This document shows, piece after piece, positions 11,201-29,460 of a stretch of DNA of 64,000 bases (position 1 is the stretch's first letter; each line of letters opens with the position of its first letter). The notes beneath the pieces are model-generated. The model saw nothing but the letters and a program-made list of their open reading frames with translations, was not told the DNA's origin and searched no databases. The DNA comes from Gavia stellata (lineage: Eukaryota; Chordata; Aves; Gaviiformes; Gaviidae), in assembly GCF_030936135.1 (NCBI RefSeq), contig NC_082620.1, positions 3,906,001-3,970,000 on the forward strand. Reading direction: 5' to 3'. A program made the position numbers and the translations under genes.

Positions 11201-14200
11201 AGATGAACCCTTCACACCACAGATCCCAGGTCTGCTTTATGTAGGCTCTGCAGAGAGAGAAGAATTACGGCAAATACCATAGCAAGCAGTTCTGCCATCT
11301 GACTTAGCTACACAGCGATCCTGCTCTCTGGCATGTGAACAAGATGCCATCTGAATTGGAGTGTGCACAGCATGTTACTGCTGGTGTCCAACAAATCCTT
11401 CAGTAAGGAAACGGAAGAATTTCCATATTAGTTCTTGGCATGTTTTACGTGCAGGTTGCCCTAATATGCCTTGCAAGAGGAAAGTGACAGTTTGGCGGGG
11501 CAACTGAAATGTAGTAGTGTAATTTTGACTCTCTTTCTAGCCCTTTGCCAGAAGAAATGATTCGGTATGCCCGTGATGACACTCACTACTTGCTCTACAT
11601 CTACGATAAAGTGAGGGAGGCGCTGTGGGAGAGAGGGAACGAGCAGCCCACTCAGCTGCAGGTTGTGTGGCAACGCAGCAAGGACATCTGCCTGAAGGTA
11701 AAGCTTCACCTGCTTGGATTACCTGGATCAGAATATGGGCTTAGTAGGACACAGAGTCCTTTGCCTCTTCTACGTCTGTTGCATAGATGCAGGCTTTTTC
11801 CTCTTTGTGTGTCTGAAAACAGCTGTATAAACTCTGACTCAGTTGTGTGCAGTCACTTGTTTCACTTGCTAAAAACCTTGGATTCAGATGCCCTCTTGGC
11901 TTTTTTTTGAATGCTGGCACTCCTTGGCCTCCCAATGCTTTCAGGTGTGTCTTTCCCAAGAGAGATGTTACATTTCCAGTTCTACTGGACGTTCCTAGAA
12001 GTTCAAAGCCTAGCTGGAGTTGCATTATGAGATAATGATATTGTGCCCGTGGAAAATACTGTCTATGAAAGTAGGCCTTGTCTAATGTAGTAAAGCTTGA
12101 AGATACTATGTGTCTAACACTGCTCCTGAAGTTGGTGAGGGTGGTTTTCCCCTAAAAATGTATTAGATGTATGTTTTTCAGGGATAGGGTCCTACCAACA
12201 GTTTAGGGTAAAAGCTCCAAGACATATTGTACCTGAGTGTACTCAGTCCCCTTATGTCTGTGTGAGATTCTATCTGTCTCAGTGAAGCAAGGCAAACTAG
12301 AAAGCACAAATCTGATACTGATCATGAGTGTTTCTTTTTCCCTGTCCAGAAATACATCAAGCCCCTCTTTTCAGATGAATCCTACCTTGAGCTCTACAGG
12401 AGGCAGAAAAAACATCTCAACACACAGCAGCTGGCAGCATTTAGGTTGCTGTTTGCATGGAGAGACAAGATAGCGCGTCAAGAGGATGAGAGTACAGGGT
12501 AGGAAGTCTTTTGTTACAGACACTGGCTTAATACTTCAATGACCCTGAGGTGGAACCACTTTGTTACCTGTAGAAATTAATGTACTACCTCAGACTGCTT
12601 TTTACACAGAAGTCCTGTTATGTTAGCAGTAAATTCTTACAGGTATCTAGACGAGCCCTACTTAATTTCTTTTTAACTTATTTCATCTTTTCAGACCTCC
12701 TAATTGGGGCAGACTTGTGCACTTTGAAGGTATTTTTAAGAGTTTTTAACATTCTGTTATATTCACACTGCCTCTTTGTGTTGTAGATATGTGCTCCCGA
12801 ATCATATGCTATTGAAGATAGCAGAGGAGCTGCCCAAGTAAGTTTTGTTCACCCTTGAGGAGTCTCATTTGATTTTAATATCCAGCAAGTAATTTCCTAG
12901 TGTGTAATTACTTCTGCAGTTGGTCCCTTCCTTCCAGCTGTCAATACTGCTTTTCTCTATAGTTCTTCAGTTTGGAAGAGAAATAAATAGCAATACTCCT
13001 TCAGAAGCCTCAAACTTCTTCTGGGATACATCTCTCTCTGATTTTATTCCACTATTAAAACACATTCCTTTGCATTGCTATATGTCATACATCCCCCCTG
13101 AGATTCGTACAGTATTACAGAGCAAGAGAGGGATGAGTTCCCCCAAAACATTTATTTGGGATTTTTTTTTTTTTTTCAGTTCCTAAAGGGATTGGGGGGA
13201 GCAGGGGGGTAAGGGGCAAATCCCTTAAAACACCCAATTTGTACAACATTCCCCTCAAACACTTGGCACTCATCATCTAACATCTGTACTTGAGAATAAT
13301 AAAAACGCATCGTTAAACGCAAGTCCGCTGCTGGGCTCAGCTTCCATAGATGAATACTGAACAAGGAATGAAATGAAGATGGGGACAGACAGACCGACCA
13401 CAGAAAAGATAAGTGAGAAGAGAGCTGAGTTAGTGGTTTCTCTTTATCTGCACAAACCTCCTACAGAAGAATTTTTCATCACAGAGAATAAACTCTGACA
13501 GATTAATCTGACTTGTCTTAATTCTGTCATGGTCAGGACCGTGGTTATATCTGGTTGCACATCCTTTGAATGCAAATGCCTAACATATCGGCCATAAATA
13601 CAGCACACTGAATTTTTCTCATCTCTCTTTAGAGAACCCCAGGGCATCATTGCTTGCTGTAATCCAGTCCCACCACTAGTTCGCCAGCAGATTAATGAAT
13701 TGCATCTTCTCATTCAGCAGTCCCGGGAGATGCCTCTTCTCAAGGTAGGACTAGCTCATACCACACAAGAGGCTCATCACTTGCTTTCCATAAGCCAGGG
13801 ACTGGAGCTAAATGGTGACCTGTGATGATGTGTATGCTGAAGTTTGCTTTTTGAGCACTGTGAATATAGTGTTCTGTAGTAGAGCAGAAAGATGTATTGC
13901 AACTTCTTGCCTGTCTGTTGTCTGCTGTGTACTGACTTACACACAGTGTAGTTTCCTGGAGAACTAGAGCAGTAAAAGAACAGACACTACTTGAACAGGG
14001 TGCAGTTGTCTGTCTTACATTGCACATCATGTTTGCCTGCGTGAGGAAGAACTGGACCTTATGGAATTTGTTGGCCTTGTAAATGGATTCATAAATTTTT
14101 TACAGCTATGGTGAAGCAAAAAAAAACCCTAGGTGTAAGAGGTTCATTAGTTAAAATATATCGTCAGCACGTTGATATTAATACAGTCTTCCTCTAGTGA

Positions 14201-17200
14201 ATCAAAACCATTTGTGAGAATGAACTTGTCCTTTCTGTGTGAGGTGTTTAAATGTATCCATATGCAAACACTGCAGAAGAAGAAAGAATGTAATTTTATT
14301 AACCTGCTAGCTTGTAATAAATGTGTTGAAAACATTGATAAGGAGGCCAACCTAGAAGAAATAGGGCAGGTGCATTTAAGTGACTTATCTTTCTCTCCCA
14401 TTCCAGTCAGAGAGTGCTTTGGCAGTCAAGAAGAGAGCACCTCTATCCAACCCTGAGGTACTGTTTACATAATGTTTGTTACCTAATGTCTTAAGCCTTA
14501 AACTCAGGAACAAATGTAGCAAAATTCTAGCTTCTAGTAAATTGCTTATTCTCATCCACTCTACAGGTCTCTCTGCTTTAGCTTAATGTTACTTTTCTGT
14601 GCTAGACTCATAACATTACCAGCTGTAAATTGGTATTTTACAAACCACCATAATAGCAGCACTTAAAGCTTCATCAGCAAACACTCTAGCTGCTGGACAG
14701 TTTCGTGTGTGTTAGTCTATATTGACTGATCTGTAAGAAGAGAGGTTTCAGATGAGTTTCTAAGGCTAACTTGCTTACTGTCCTCATGCATATGAAGTAG
14801 AGTATCTGCATTAGCCAGTAGGTGTTTGCACAGATATTCTTTTGATGCCAGATGCAATGTGCTCTGGCAGGTGAGCTATATTAAGAACATTCAGTCTCTT
14901 TTATTTGAATTTTCATTAATGTGTCTCTGCAATATGTGAAAACATACACAGATTCATAGAGTAGCGTATTAATGGTGTTTGTAATTTGAATTTCTCTGCA
15001 GAGACTGGAGAATACCTTCTTTGGACCACATGACAGTTCCCGGATTCCTGTGGATGATTTTCAGAACAACTCTGCCTTGGGTAATTTGGACTTAACCTAA
15101 AAACTGTGCTAATAATGACATGATGTGGCTTTGACATGGGAAAATAAGCAGCCCTGAAGAAACTTTCTGTGAAATCTCATTACCCAAAACAGCAGTAAAA
15201 TATACAAGTATCTAATAAAAATTTTGTCTCCTTTTCATGTAGAGCCTGCACCAATTTTGGAACATGGTTGTCTCTTTTCAGACAGTGAGAGGACAATGAA
15301 TATTCAGGGTGTTCAGCCAGAGTCAACATGTCTTGTTGCTACTGCCACTGTCAGCATATTCAGTGTAAGCAACATGTTTGTGATAGTGTCAGTATTTAAG
15401 TATTAGAAAACATACTTAATAATCTGATAAAACCGTGTGAAGGTGTTGCAAGAAATAGTAAGGTGGGACATGCATGGAAGTGATACTGGCTTCCTGTCAA
15501 GCATATGGCATAACCAAGACAACTAGGTTCGGAGGCCAGCAAGTTAATTACATCTCTCTGGAGGGTTACTGCCATCAGTGGAGTTTCAGATAAAGTGAGA
15601 GATAACATGCATGAAACAACAGTAGCCAAACCCCAAAATTATTAATGTTAATATTTCTTCCCTTTTTTTTCCCCCCTTAGGAATGTGATGAAGATGAAGG
15701 AAATAAGAAGGCTTTAACCACTGCACAGCAGAAAGCTCAGCGTATAATGGAGTCCTTTGAAAATCCATTTAGAATGGTAAAAGCCTCCAATACATATTTG
15801 TAGCGGGACTCATAAACTACCTGGTGTAGAGGATGCTCTGAGCTGTTTTTCCAGGCATATCCAAAAGAGCTTGATGGAGCATCAGCTGCTGCTCTCTTAC
15901 TGGAATGGAGAGATTGTCCTTGCAAAGCACGCACGTGTGGACTTGTTTTCAAAACACACTGAAATGCCTCTTAGATATATGTCTTTCTACATAGTAAACA
16001 GACCTCTCACTGTTTTTTTTTTTTTTAATCAAGTTTGAGGTTTTGTTAATTTGCATCACATTTTCATCTCTACTTTATGGCTAGAGTTAGCTGATTTTAC
16101 TCTTCTAATGAATCAGAAGAACAATAGAATACTTTGTTATAGATTTGGAGTGGCAAATTACTAGGAAATAAAAGAACTTTTTCTGATCTGTGGTTGGGGG
16201 TTGGTTTTTTGGGGTTTTTTAATTTGTTTTTTTCTTTAATATTTCTCTTGGCCAAAACTGTGGTAACTTTTCTTTTTCCAAAAGGTGATCTATCTGTAGA
16301 ATGTTTCTTATATGAACTTTTTTATTTGGAACATTTTAAGTAGCATTTTAGCAATGAGCTGAATGTCGTGTGCTGTGTTTAAAGCAAAATGTTTTTTTCC
16401 TCTCTACAGTACCTACCTTCAGAACAGAATCCTGCCTATGTCTCACAATCTGCAAAGTTTGACCCATCATCAAAAATTTATGAAGTAAGACTTGTGCTAA
16501 AATTTCCTGCCAAGTAGTAGAAAAGAAGCAAATGAGTAGATTATTTTCTTTTGGGAACCTCATCAATATGGGATTTTTTTTTTTCTCCTTCGATGCTCCT
16601 TAGAAAAAGAATATAAGTTTTGAGAAACTTGACATGTTTCTGAATCTGTAGTTCATTGTTTCTGTAGCATTTCTATCCTTCAAAGAACCAGGGATTGGAG
16701 ACATTCCACTGTATATTCCCTGTCTCTCAAAGCTACAGACCACTACTGAAGTCTGTATCTGCCTTTGTTCTCATGGCTTTTTTGTAGCTCAGAACTTTTA
16801 AAGCACATGGTTTTGCTTTACCTGGTGCAGCAGATCTTAATCTCTTTTACAATCCAATTTGATCTTTTGTACTCTTAATGAAGACCAGCAAGTGGTAGCA
16901 AGTTTATAAACTCCCTTTTGCCATAAAACTTCAAAGAAAGTGATCCCAGGTAATTTTTTTTCATTGCAGATCAGCAATCGATGGAAGCTGATGAGTCAGG
17001 CACAAGCACAGAAGGAGTCCAAGGATGAAACCAAAAAGAAAGCAGCTCAGCAGTCAGGTACAGCCGTTTTTCCCTTCCTCCATTTTTTGCTTAGCATGTG
17101 TTTCCCAATGCCCATAGGTTGTTTCCCAGTTACAAGAAAACCTTAGATGATGGATTTCCTGATGGATGAGATTGTTTGACAAAGATTGTACTCTCTTTAG

Positions 17201-20200
17201 TTTGAGACTTGCTACAAGCTGGTTTGCTTGCTTTTTCTAAGCTCCTGGCTAACTTACTCCTGCTTTTTACAGTAATGCTTGTTTGTTTCCATAGCTGCTC
17301 GTGACCAGGCACAGAAGGTGTATAAAGAGGCAACAGAAAATATTGTGTCTGTTCGTCAGCAAGCTATGGTATGTCACTGAATTCCCTGCTTCCAGCCTTT
17401 GCCCCTTTTGACCTTTATAACATAGTTCAGAATGAAACCCTAAGACCTATAACTCTGAAATACTTCAATGACAGTCTTTTGAGAGTGGTCTTTCTGTGGT
17501 TCTGCCCTGTGTGTAGCAACAGGCCCCTAGCAGCTGTGCTGTGCAGATCTTTGCATCCCTCCCTGTCTTCAGTAGGGAACATTTTCCACTGCTGCACCTC
17601 TGTGCTCCTCACTTGCCTAGGTTCCCCGAAATCTGCTTGTGGGGCACAGCAGATCTCAGCCTCCAGTATCCTGTGAAATGACAACTTGGCTTTTCATCTG
17701 AAAAGTCCCTGATGTGAGGGGGGAAAAAAAAGGCAGTTTAGGCCCAAAGAAGAGCACAGCACTTTCTCCCCACGCTATTATTGCCACAGGCAATAGCTGT
17801 CACTGGGGCCTATGTCCATTGGGCAGTTCATCTGCATGCTGGTGCTCATGCCTACACAGAGATGTTTCATTCTCCTCTCCTGAACTTGTCCTTGTTTCTA
17901 TTCTGTGGGTTGCTTTCACAGCAGGAACAAGCTAATAAGAAGAGGGAGAGAATCATGAGTGAAACGGGAACAGAGTTGCCAAAACAAGAGAAGAAACGGC
18001 CAAAAGCCTCCCAGCAACCAGAGGAGCTGGAAGCACCGAAGCAGTTTACCCCCTTTGATTACAGCAAGTCCAACTTCAAAGTGTTTGCGGGTAAGATCTG
18101 GATCTCTTGATAGAGTGCTGCAGGCTGTGGAAAATGTTGCCAGCTGAGCCCTGAGAAGGCTGTGTGTGAATGTAGGTGCCAAGGCAGTACAAACTGTTAT
18201 AATGCACTTACCTTACAGTGGGGGAAATACTAAAAGAAAATAACTTGGGGAATGTACAGTTTAGCATCCCTTTTCTGATTTGGAAACAAGATCCTGAAAC
18301 CGTCAGCCAAGGGGAACATAGGTTCATATTTTGCTTCTTTTCTCTGTAGAGAAAGTCATCTGTTTAATTGGACCCCAGGAAGTAGGAGGCAAAGGAGATT
18401 TGACTCCTTTGTAACAAGTATCTGCTGAAAAGCATCTCCTGCCCTTAAGAGACTGTCCTGGTTTTTAGCATGTGGGAGACTGCAGTGAAACCTCCTTATC
18501 ATCAGAGGAACACTGTGGAATGTACCATTCTGTCTGGAAAATTTTAGTGACAGCTTCTCTCCTCTCTCCCTTAGGAAGCAGCAAATCGAAGCAGTCGACA
18601 CAATTTGATCCTGCCAAGCAAACTTACACAGGCAAGGTATGGGCATGTCATGAAAGAAGGAACAGAAATGTTGATGGGGACTCGCTGGGGAAGGCAGATG
18701 ACTTTTTCTGGATCTGCAGAACGTTACCTAACAGCACTTGGTACTGAGGTGCAGCTTCCAATCACGAGCTCATACTTTGTATTATAGCCTCACCCTGTTC
18801 AGGAAGAGCTTTCTTGGGGCCCCTCGGACTCTCTTGTTTCCCACCTCTTCATACATTGTTCACAGCTACACCCCCATACAGCACAGGTGTGACACTTAGA
18901 CCACAGCACACCACCACAAATTCCCAATCCCAAATTCAAGGCACTCTCAAAAATCTCAAAGTCGGTCCAGTTATTCCAGGCCGTGGCAGGTTTGCGTGTT
19001 GCCCACATTCTCCACCATGTACTGTTATTAGGAAAACAGTCTCAGCTCAGAGAATTTTTACTTAATTTATTGCTAATTGAGATTGAGAGATTGAAGAGAA
19101 GAAAGAAAATACGAACAATCAAACATGTACTTAGGAAAACCTGTGACCAGCACAGGGCAGTTCTTGTGTCATCATTGTCCCCCACCCCAGGTCACCCCTG
19201 CAGACCTGGGTTACCTAAAACCCCCCATGTATACCCTGCATAGTGCTCATGTGTGGAGCGTTTGGGTGCTGATGTGTGACGTCAGTGGGCATTCAGGCAT
19301 GAAGTAATAGGGGGCCCATGCGTGAACTCACTGGGCGCCCGAGCGTTAATTTTAAGTTCTGAAGCTCATTTCTTGCATTTTAGCCTCTTCCCTGTGCATG
19401 CTGCCTTCCTGCATATTTAACTGGAGGGCAAATGGTACCAGGGAGCATCTTAAATATTCATTAAAAATCGTATTTTAGAAGCTGAACAAGTTTATGCCTG
19501 ATAGTGTAGGAAACAGTTTCCTGTGCAATCCCTTTGCTGTGTCAGTTGAAATCTGTTTCAGGAGAAAAAAAGAAACCGATTGGTGAATTTGGGACAATCT
19601 TTATAGATCTTTCTGTCTAGATGAGTAAGATTTGTCGTCAGTGGGGTATTGTGCCTCACGTGTCAAGGTTAGACCAGTAGAACAGCACTTACTCAGATGC
19701 ATTCAGCGCATATGCATATAAAGAAGTCCTAAAATATAAAGCTCACAGTGTAAACGAGCAGTGTTCCTTGAAGTTGGAGGGACCCGACAGCACATGAATC
19801 TCATGGAATATACTGTATTTGGCAGGTACCTCACTGTGGTGGTGGTGTTTTGTTTTTTCTTCTGTGCAGAAATTTGCTGGAGCTACCAAACTTCAACAAT
19901 CTGGAAACCGAAGCATGTCCTACCTGGCGGGGAAAGCTGATAGGTGTGTTGCCAGCCTGCTCTCATCGCAGTGGTGGAGTGTTTTCGTGCCTGTGCCCCG
20001 GAGCTATGGGCAAAGCATAGCTATTGTCCTCTCTTGCTGTGGGAGCTTACGCACAAGTTTAATGGGAAGAGGTTGCGTAACACCTACTCACGTTCATTTC
20101 ACAGCTTGACTTCAGTTTAAAGGAAAAAAGAAAAAAAAAAAAAGCTTAGTCAGGATTAATGCAATCAAAGACAATTCTGGGTGGAAGGCTTGAAATGCTG

Positions 20201-20576
20201 AGACAAAAGTTTGTGTTAATAGATGTGGGAGTTGCTTTCGTTGGCCACAAAGATAGGTAGAGGTGGGGAGAACATTCATCTAGCTTGGGAGGAAGAGAAT
20301 TAACTACTGCCAAATAAGAACATTCTTGTTCTGAATAGGTACTTGATGTGTTGCTTACGAGGCTTGATCCTTGTGTATTATTTAGTCATAAAAGAGCAAC
20401 AGTACATAAGGGCAGCATTGGAGGGAGGAAGGTACTGTCTGCATCGTGACCCTTTCTCAATAGAAGCACTGTAACCTATCGTAGGTTTTCAATCTTGAGT
20501 GAATTAGAGCAAGAGTTAAAGTCTTCCTGTAACTGTCTTTTGCAGGGGTTCCAGGCACCACTGGCCAAAGAGATAG
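5283..20576 (+). CDS. EXOSC10: Exosome component 10 (RRP6), complete
   Basis: Nuclear and nucleolar 3'-5' exoribonuclease of the RNA exosome. Exons: 5283-5441, 6286-6422, 6882-7005, 7507-7611, 8027-8192, 8975-9086, 9379-9454, 9598-9708, 10141-10284, 10619-10809, 11541-11697, 12350-12498, 12787-12837, 13633-13744, 14407-14457, 15002-15080, 15243-15364, 15681-15776, 16410-16484, 16970-17057, 17295-17368, 17922-18090, 18575-18636, 19870-19943 and 20546-20576. They total 2715 nt, giving 904 aa against 885 in human; all introns are GT-AG and in phase. An N-terminal PMC2NT region is followed by the DEDD-Y nuclease: D328 and E330 (ALDLEHHSYRSF), D386 (GADSDVEW), Y451 and D455 ([15 protein letters not shown]). 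An HRDC domain and a basic C-terminal tail ending HHWPKR follow. The first exon is Gly/Ala-rich and differs from human. The 51-nt exons 13 and 15 keep frame if skipped. Confidence 0.97.
18800..19330 (-). mobile_element. Possible degraded endogenous retrovirus LTR and leader
   Basis: This lies in EXOSC10 intron 23. Read on the minus strand, a block from about 19330 to 19023 resembles the end of an LTR: an AATAAA signal at 19066-19071, a short U5-like stretch and a terminal ...AACA. A leader-like stretch with GGTGGAGAATGTGGGC then runs down to about 18800. ERVL-like is my best guess for the family. No coding parts or flanking target duplication were identified. It is a broken, partial fossil of unknown, probably considerable age; the outer limits are approximate. 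It could instead be ordinary intron sequence. Confidence 0.35.
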
Positions 20577-20725
20577 TCCTTGTTACAGGACCTGTGGGAG
20601 TTGCTGCTGAACAAAACAATAATCAGAAGTATTGTCACCATGGGAAGGCAAATACCGGTCATTGAGCAGTTTTTGTACAGAAATGTTTTTAAACCCATTA
20701 AAATCCTTTTTTTCCAAAAGGAAAA
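20577..20725 (+). other. EXOSC10: EXOSC10 3' untranslated region
   Basis: Short 3'UTR from the TAG stop to just past ATTAAA at 20697-20702. T-rich sequence and GATGTCGCTTTT follow downstream. Confidence 0.65.
20697..20702 (+). terminator. EXOSC10: EXOSC10 poly(A) signal ATTAAA
   Basis: ATTAAA is the commonest variant signal. It lies 121 bases after the stop codon and is the first plausible signal. Confidence 0.6.
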
Positions 20726-22560
20726 ACAACTTAATTGATGTCGCTTTTATTATATTCACATTGGGTTTTTTCTAATTATACTCACAATGTTGCTTTGTTT
20801 CTAATTTTGAAAGTTTATCCTGTGTCCTCAAACACAGTTAGGCTAAACTTGTCACTTCTTGGGAGTTGCTCGAAGTCCAGAACCAGCATGTCAACAGAGT
20901 ATGAGAGGAACCTCTTGGCATCTCTAAAGCCAGCGCAAAAATAATAGAGAGATTCAGTAGATGTGACTGAAACCCCAGCAGTCCGGAGGAGGAAATAAAG
21001 CCAGACTGTCTTTTATGTTAGACCTTGCATACAAACTGAAGTGCACAGTTCATCTCTTGCAAGACAAGGTAATATGAAAAAATGAGTGTGTTTACCTGGC
21101 AGTGTTTGTGTATCGTTAAGCAAAGATTTTAAGGGAAAAAAAGAGTTGGGGTACTTCTTGGATCAGAGACCAGTGGTTTCACCAAAAAGTTACAGAGTGA
21201 AAGTTTTTCACCATAAAGTTACAGAGGGAAAGTAATAGCATTGGGTAGAAGGTAAAAACACAGAGTGCAATATTGGGTCGGGGGAAGCCAGTGAGGTTCT
21301 GTGCTGCGACTGAATCGCCGTACAGCTGTACTAACATTTCATAGTTTTAAATACCCACAGTGAGTTACCCTGAAGTCTTTGTAGAAAGAGTATCAGCCTG
21401 TAATTTGATGGATGGATGGCAGAGCTTATTCTAAACGCTGACAACTGAAGGCTGGTAACGCTGCTGTGAAAGAGGTAAGCAATGTTACAGTTTAAAGGTC
21501 GGGGGTGCCCAAGGGCAGGGCTGAGGTGACTTTGCTTGAAGCCATGTTAAATCAGTGGCAGAGCTGCTTTCTGCATTGCTGGTCGCTGCGCTGACTAGCG
21601 GGTCTTGCTCCCTTTCCCAAAGGCCTTGTCTTTACTCTGTGATTCCCTTTTCTAAGGATTTTCCATTTGTGCTCACCTGCTTTGGCAATGACAGCACTTA
21701 CTTCTCTGTTAGGCTAGGTGCAAGGACTGAGCAGGCCCTCTCCATTCTTCACCGAGGGCTTTATTTTTACAAAGACTGTGAGGAGGTTTGGGATTTTGTT
21801 TGTTTGTTTGCTTGTTTTCAATCTTTTCCTGTATTTCTGTGGAGTAGGGAGTGGAAGGAACAGAGGAGGGTTTTTCCTTCTTCGGTATCTTAGTATGAAC
21901 AGTGCCAGCCAAGCAGCATTGTGATGTTAGAACAGAGTCCCTTTCTGCTCATAAAATGTGCTTGCAGGGCTGAATATCGGAGAATGTTTTTGAATAGAAG
22001 CAATTAAATAGCAGTTGTCTTTAAGTGCATTTGCAGGGGCTGCCAATTCCCCTTCTAGTCAGCTTTACTACTTCTGCTGTTTCCGTAACTTGAAGAACGA
22101 GTAACCCTTACCAAAAGCCCCAGTGGCTGCAGAGATGTTAAAATTCCTGTAGTTTCTTTAAGTCCTCTACTCAAGATTCCGTGCAAGGTGACATTTCAAG
22201 GATGATCTTCATTTTAGTCTTTCTCTGTTTCCCCTTTATGAGTTTTGACTTACTGCCGTAGGTTTTAGAAATGTCTTTAATGGGAGTGACTAGCGAATCC
22301 ACGCACGGTTTATTCACCTGGTTACACCTATGCATCGGATGGAGTTGCGCCACTAGAATCGCATAATCTAAGACTCTTTTGCTATCGTGCAGCAGCTGTC
22401 CAAGATCTTCGCGTAACCCGCTTGGAGAACTACTCTAGGTGTAACCTTGGTGAATCTCTCCCCAAGTCTGCCCCTCGCAGCAGGTTTTGTCACGCGTCCG
22501 AGTGTGCGCTGGGGCACATGAACACTAGAGAGGAGTCTACTTTCATAACATCTGACCCTT
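20726..22560. other. EXOSC10-SRM intergenic spacer
   Basis: About 1.8 kb without a recognised gene. It contains a small imperfect tandem duplication at 21177-21232 but no reading frame with homology that I know. A 112-codon open frame at 21555-21893 has no splice context or recognisable motif. CpG density rises sharply after about 22560. Confidence 0.6.
21177..21232 (+). repeat. Imperfect tandem duplication, two units of about 28 bp
   Basis: The phrase TTTCACCAxAAAGTTACAG followed by AG-rich sequence occurs twice in direct succession with only a few differences. Confidence 0.65.
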
Positions 22561-22575
22561 AAAACATCCCGCTGA

Positions 22576-28291
<5,716 letters not shown>

Positions 28292-28921
28292 GACAGAGAA
28301 GCTGCTTCCTTCCTTCAAGTTGGACCCTGAGATCGTCAGTGATGTGGTGGGGACCTTCCCAGCGGACTGCAGATTTGCTCTCCACTGTGTGGGATTGTTT
28401 AACCCTTTGCCAGCCAACATTCCCTTTGATGATGTGTTAAAGATGATGGGGCATAAGCCAGATAAGACTATTGAAAAGGTCCAGTGACTTATTGCGTGAG
28501 GTCAAAACTGTTCTTTCCAGTGCTGGAAACGTAAGATGTCTTTTTCCTTTCTCTCCTCCCTGCACCCATTCTAAATTCTCCCCTCCCTGCGCCCCCCTCC
28601 ACCCCCTGCAACTGACATGATATATTTATAACTGACACGTATTTCTGTCTGGTGATCTTCTGAAACCTGGGAAGAGTCCAGAAGGGTCACTGACTCAGCC
28701 TTAAGCACAGAGAGCGAGAGCTTTGTGCGCAAAGTTAGCTTGCTCTCTCCTAATAGGACCTCTCTGCTGCTGAGACGTTTTGACTGGTAACGGGTCTGAG
28801 CCTTCATGTCCCACTGCCCTTCTGCCACACCTGCACTGTTCTGCAGCACAGTTGGAGAAGTCACAGTGCAAACTGTTGCCATTCACAATAGGTCTCCCTC
28901 CAACCCTGATGGAGTAGCAGT

Positions 28922-28927
28922 ATTAAA
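28922..28927 (+). terminator. SRM: Possible proximal SRM poly(A) signal ATTAAA
   Basis: ATTAAA about 630 bases after the stop; the T-run at 28964 could serve as the downstream element. Confidence 0.4.
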
Positions 28928-29090
28928 CACCAGCCAGGCAGGCTGGCAGCAAAGTCTTGTGGCTTTTTTTTTTTTTTTTTTTTAAATTGGTTGGAAACAG
29001 AAGTGCTGAGGTACTAACAGGCTGACTCCTGTTCTTACCTCTGCCATCAGAGTGGTTCCAAAGAATGTTTATCATTATGGTGATAGGCGC

Positions 29091-29131
29091 TTTATATATA
29101 TAAATATAAATATATATATATATAAAAAAAC
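29091..29131. repeat. AT-rich microsatellite
   Basis: Runs of TA and TAAA in about 40 bases ending in an A-run. Confidence 0.85.
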
Positions 29132-29435
29132 AAACCTTTGATCCATTGCCTGCTGTTAAGTACTGATGTTGGGGAGTCAGTTGTGCTGACAAATCTCTCA
29201 TCTCAGTCATGCTGAGATGCCTCAGGCCTGGGTATTTGCTAGTCCTTAGGAGGCATCGTTATTTCAAATGCTGTCCCCAGAATCCCCAGACGCATAAGTT
29301 GTTTTTCGTTGTACACTGTTGTGAGATGAATCTGCCTCCACTTCTTTACTTTTGTTTTAAAGACTCCGTACCACCGCTGTGCAGTGGGTGTCTTCCCAGC
29401 ACAACCACTGTGCGGTCGTCACTCCCTTGCAATCA

Positions 29436-29441
29436 ATTAAA
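29436..29441 (+). terminator. SRM: Possible distal SRM poly(A) signal ATTAAA
   Basis: ATTAAA followed by GGGTCGGTGTGCTTCTTTGG at 29474, a good GT-rich element. Confidence 0.5.
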
Positions 29442-29460
29442 CACTCGGCTCTGGTTAAGG

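Larger units (their letters stand above)
28292..29460 (+). other. SRM: SRM 3' untranslated region with alternative ends
   Basis: Runs from the SRM stop to the second of two ATTAAA signals (28922-28927 and 29436-29441). A 20-base T-run (28964-28983) and an AT-rich microsatellite (29091-29131) lie between the two. The second signal has the better GT-rich downstream element. Which one is used cannot be decided here. Confidence 0.5.

Noticed and set aside
13821-13934. C/D-box snoRNA-like motifs (GTGATGA with a later CTGA) in an EXOSC10 intron
   Set aside because: The spacing is too long and no terminal stem pairs the ends.
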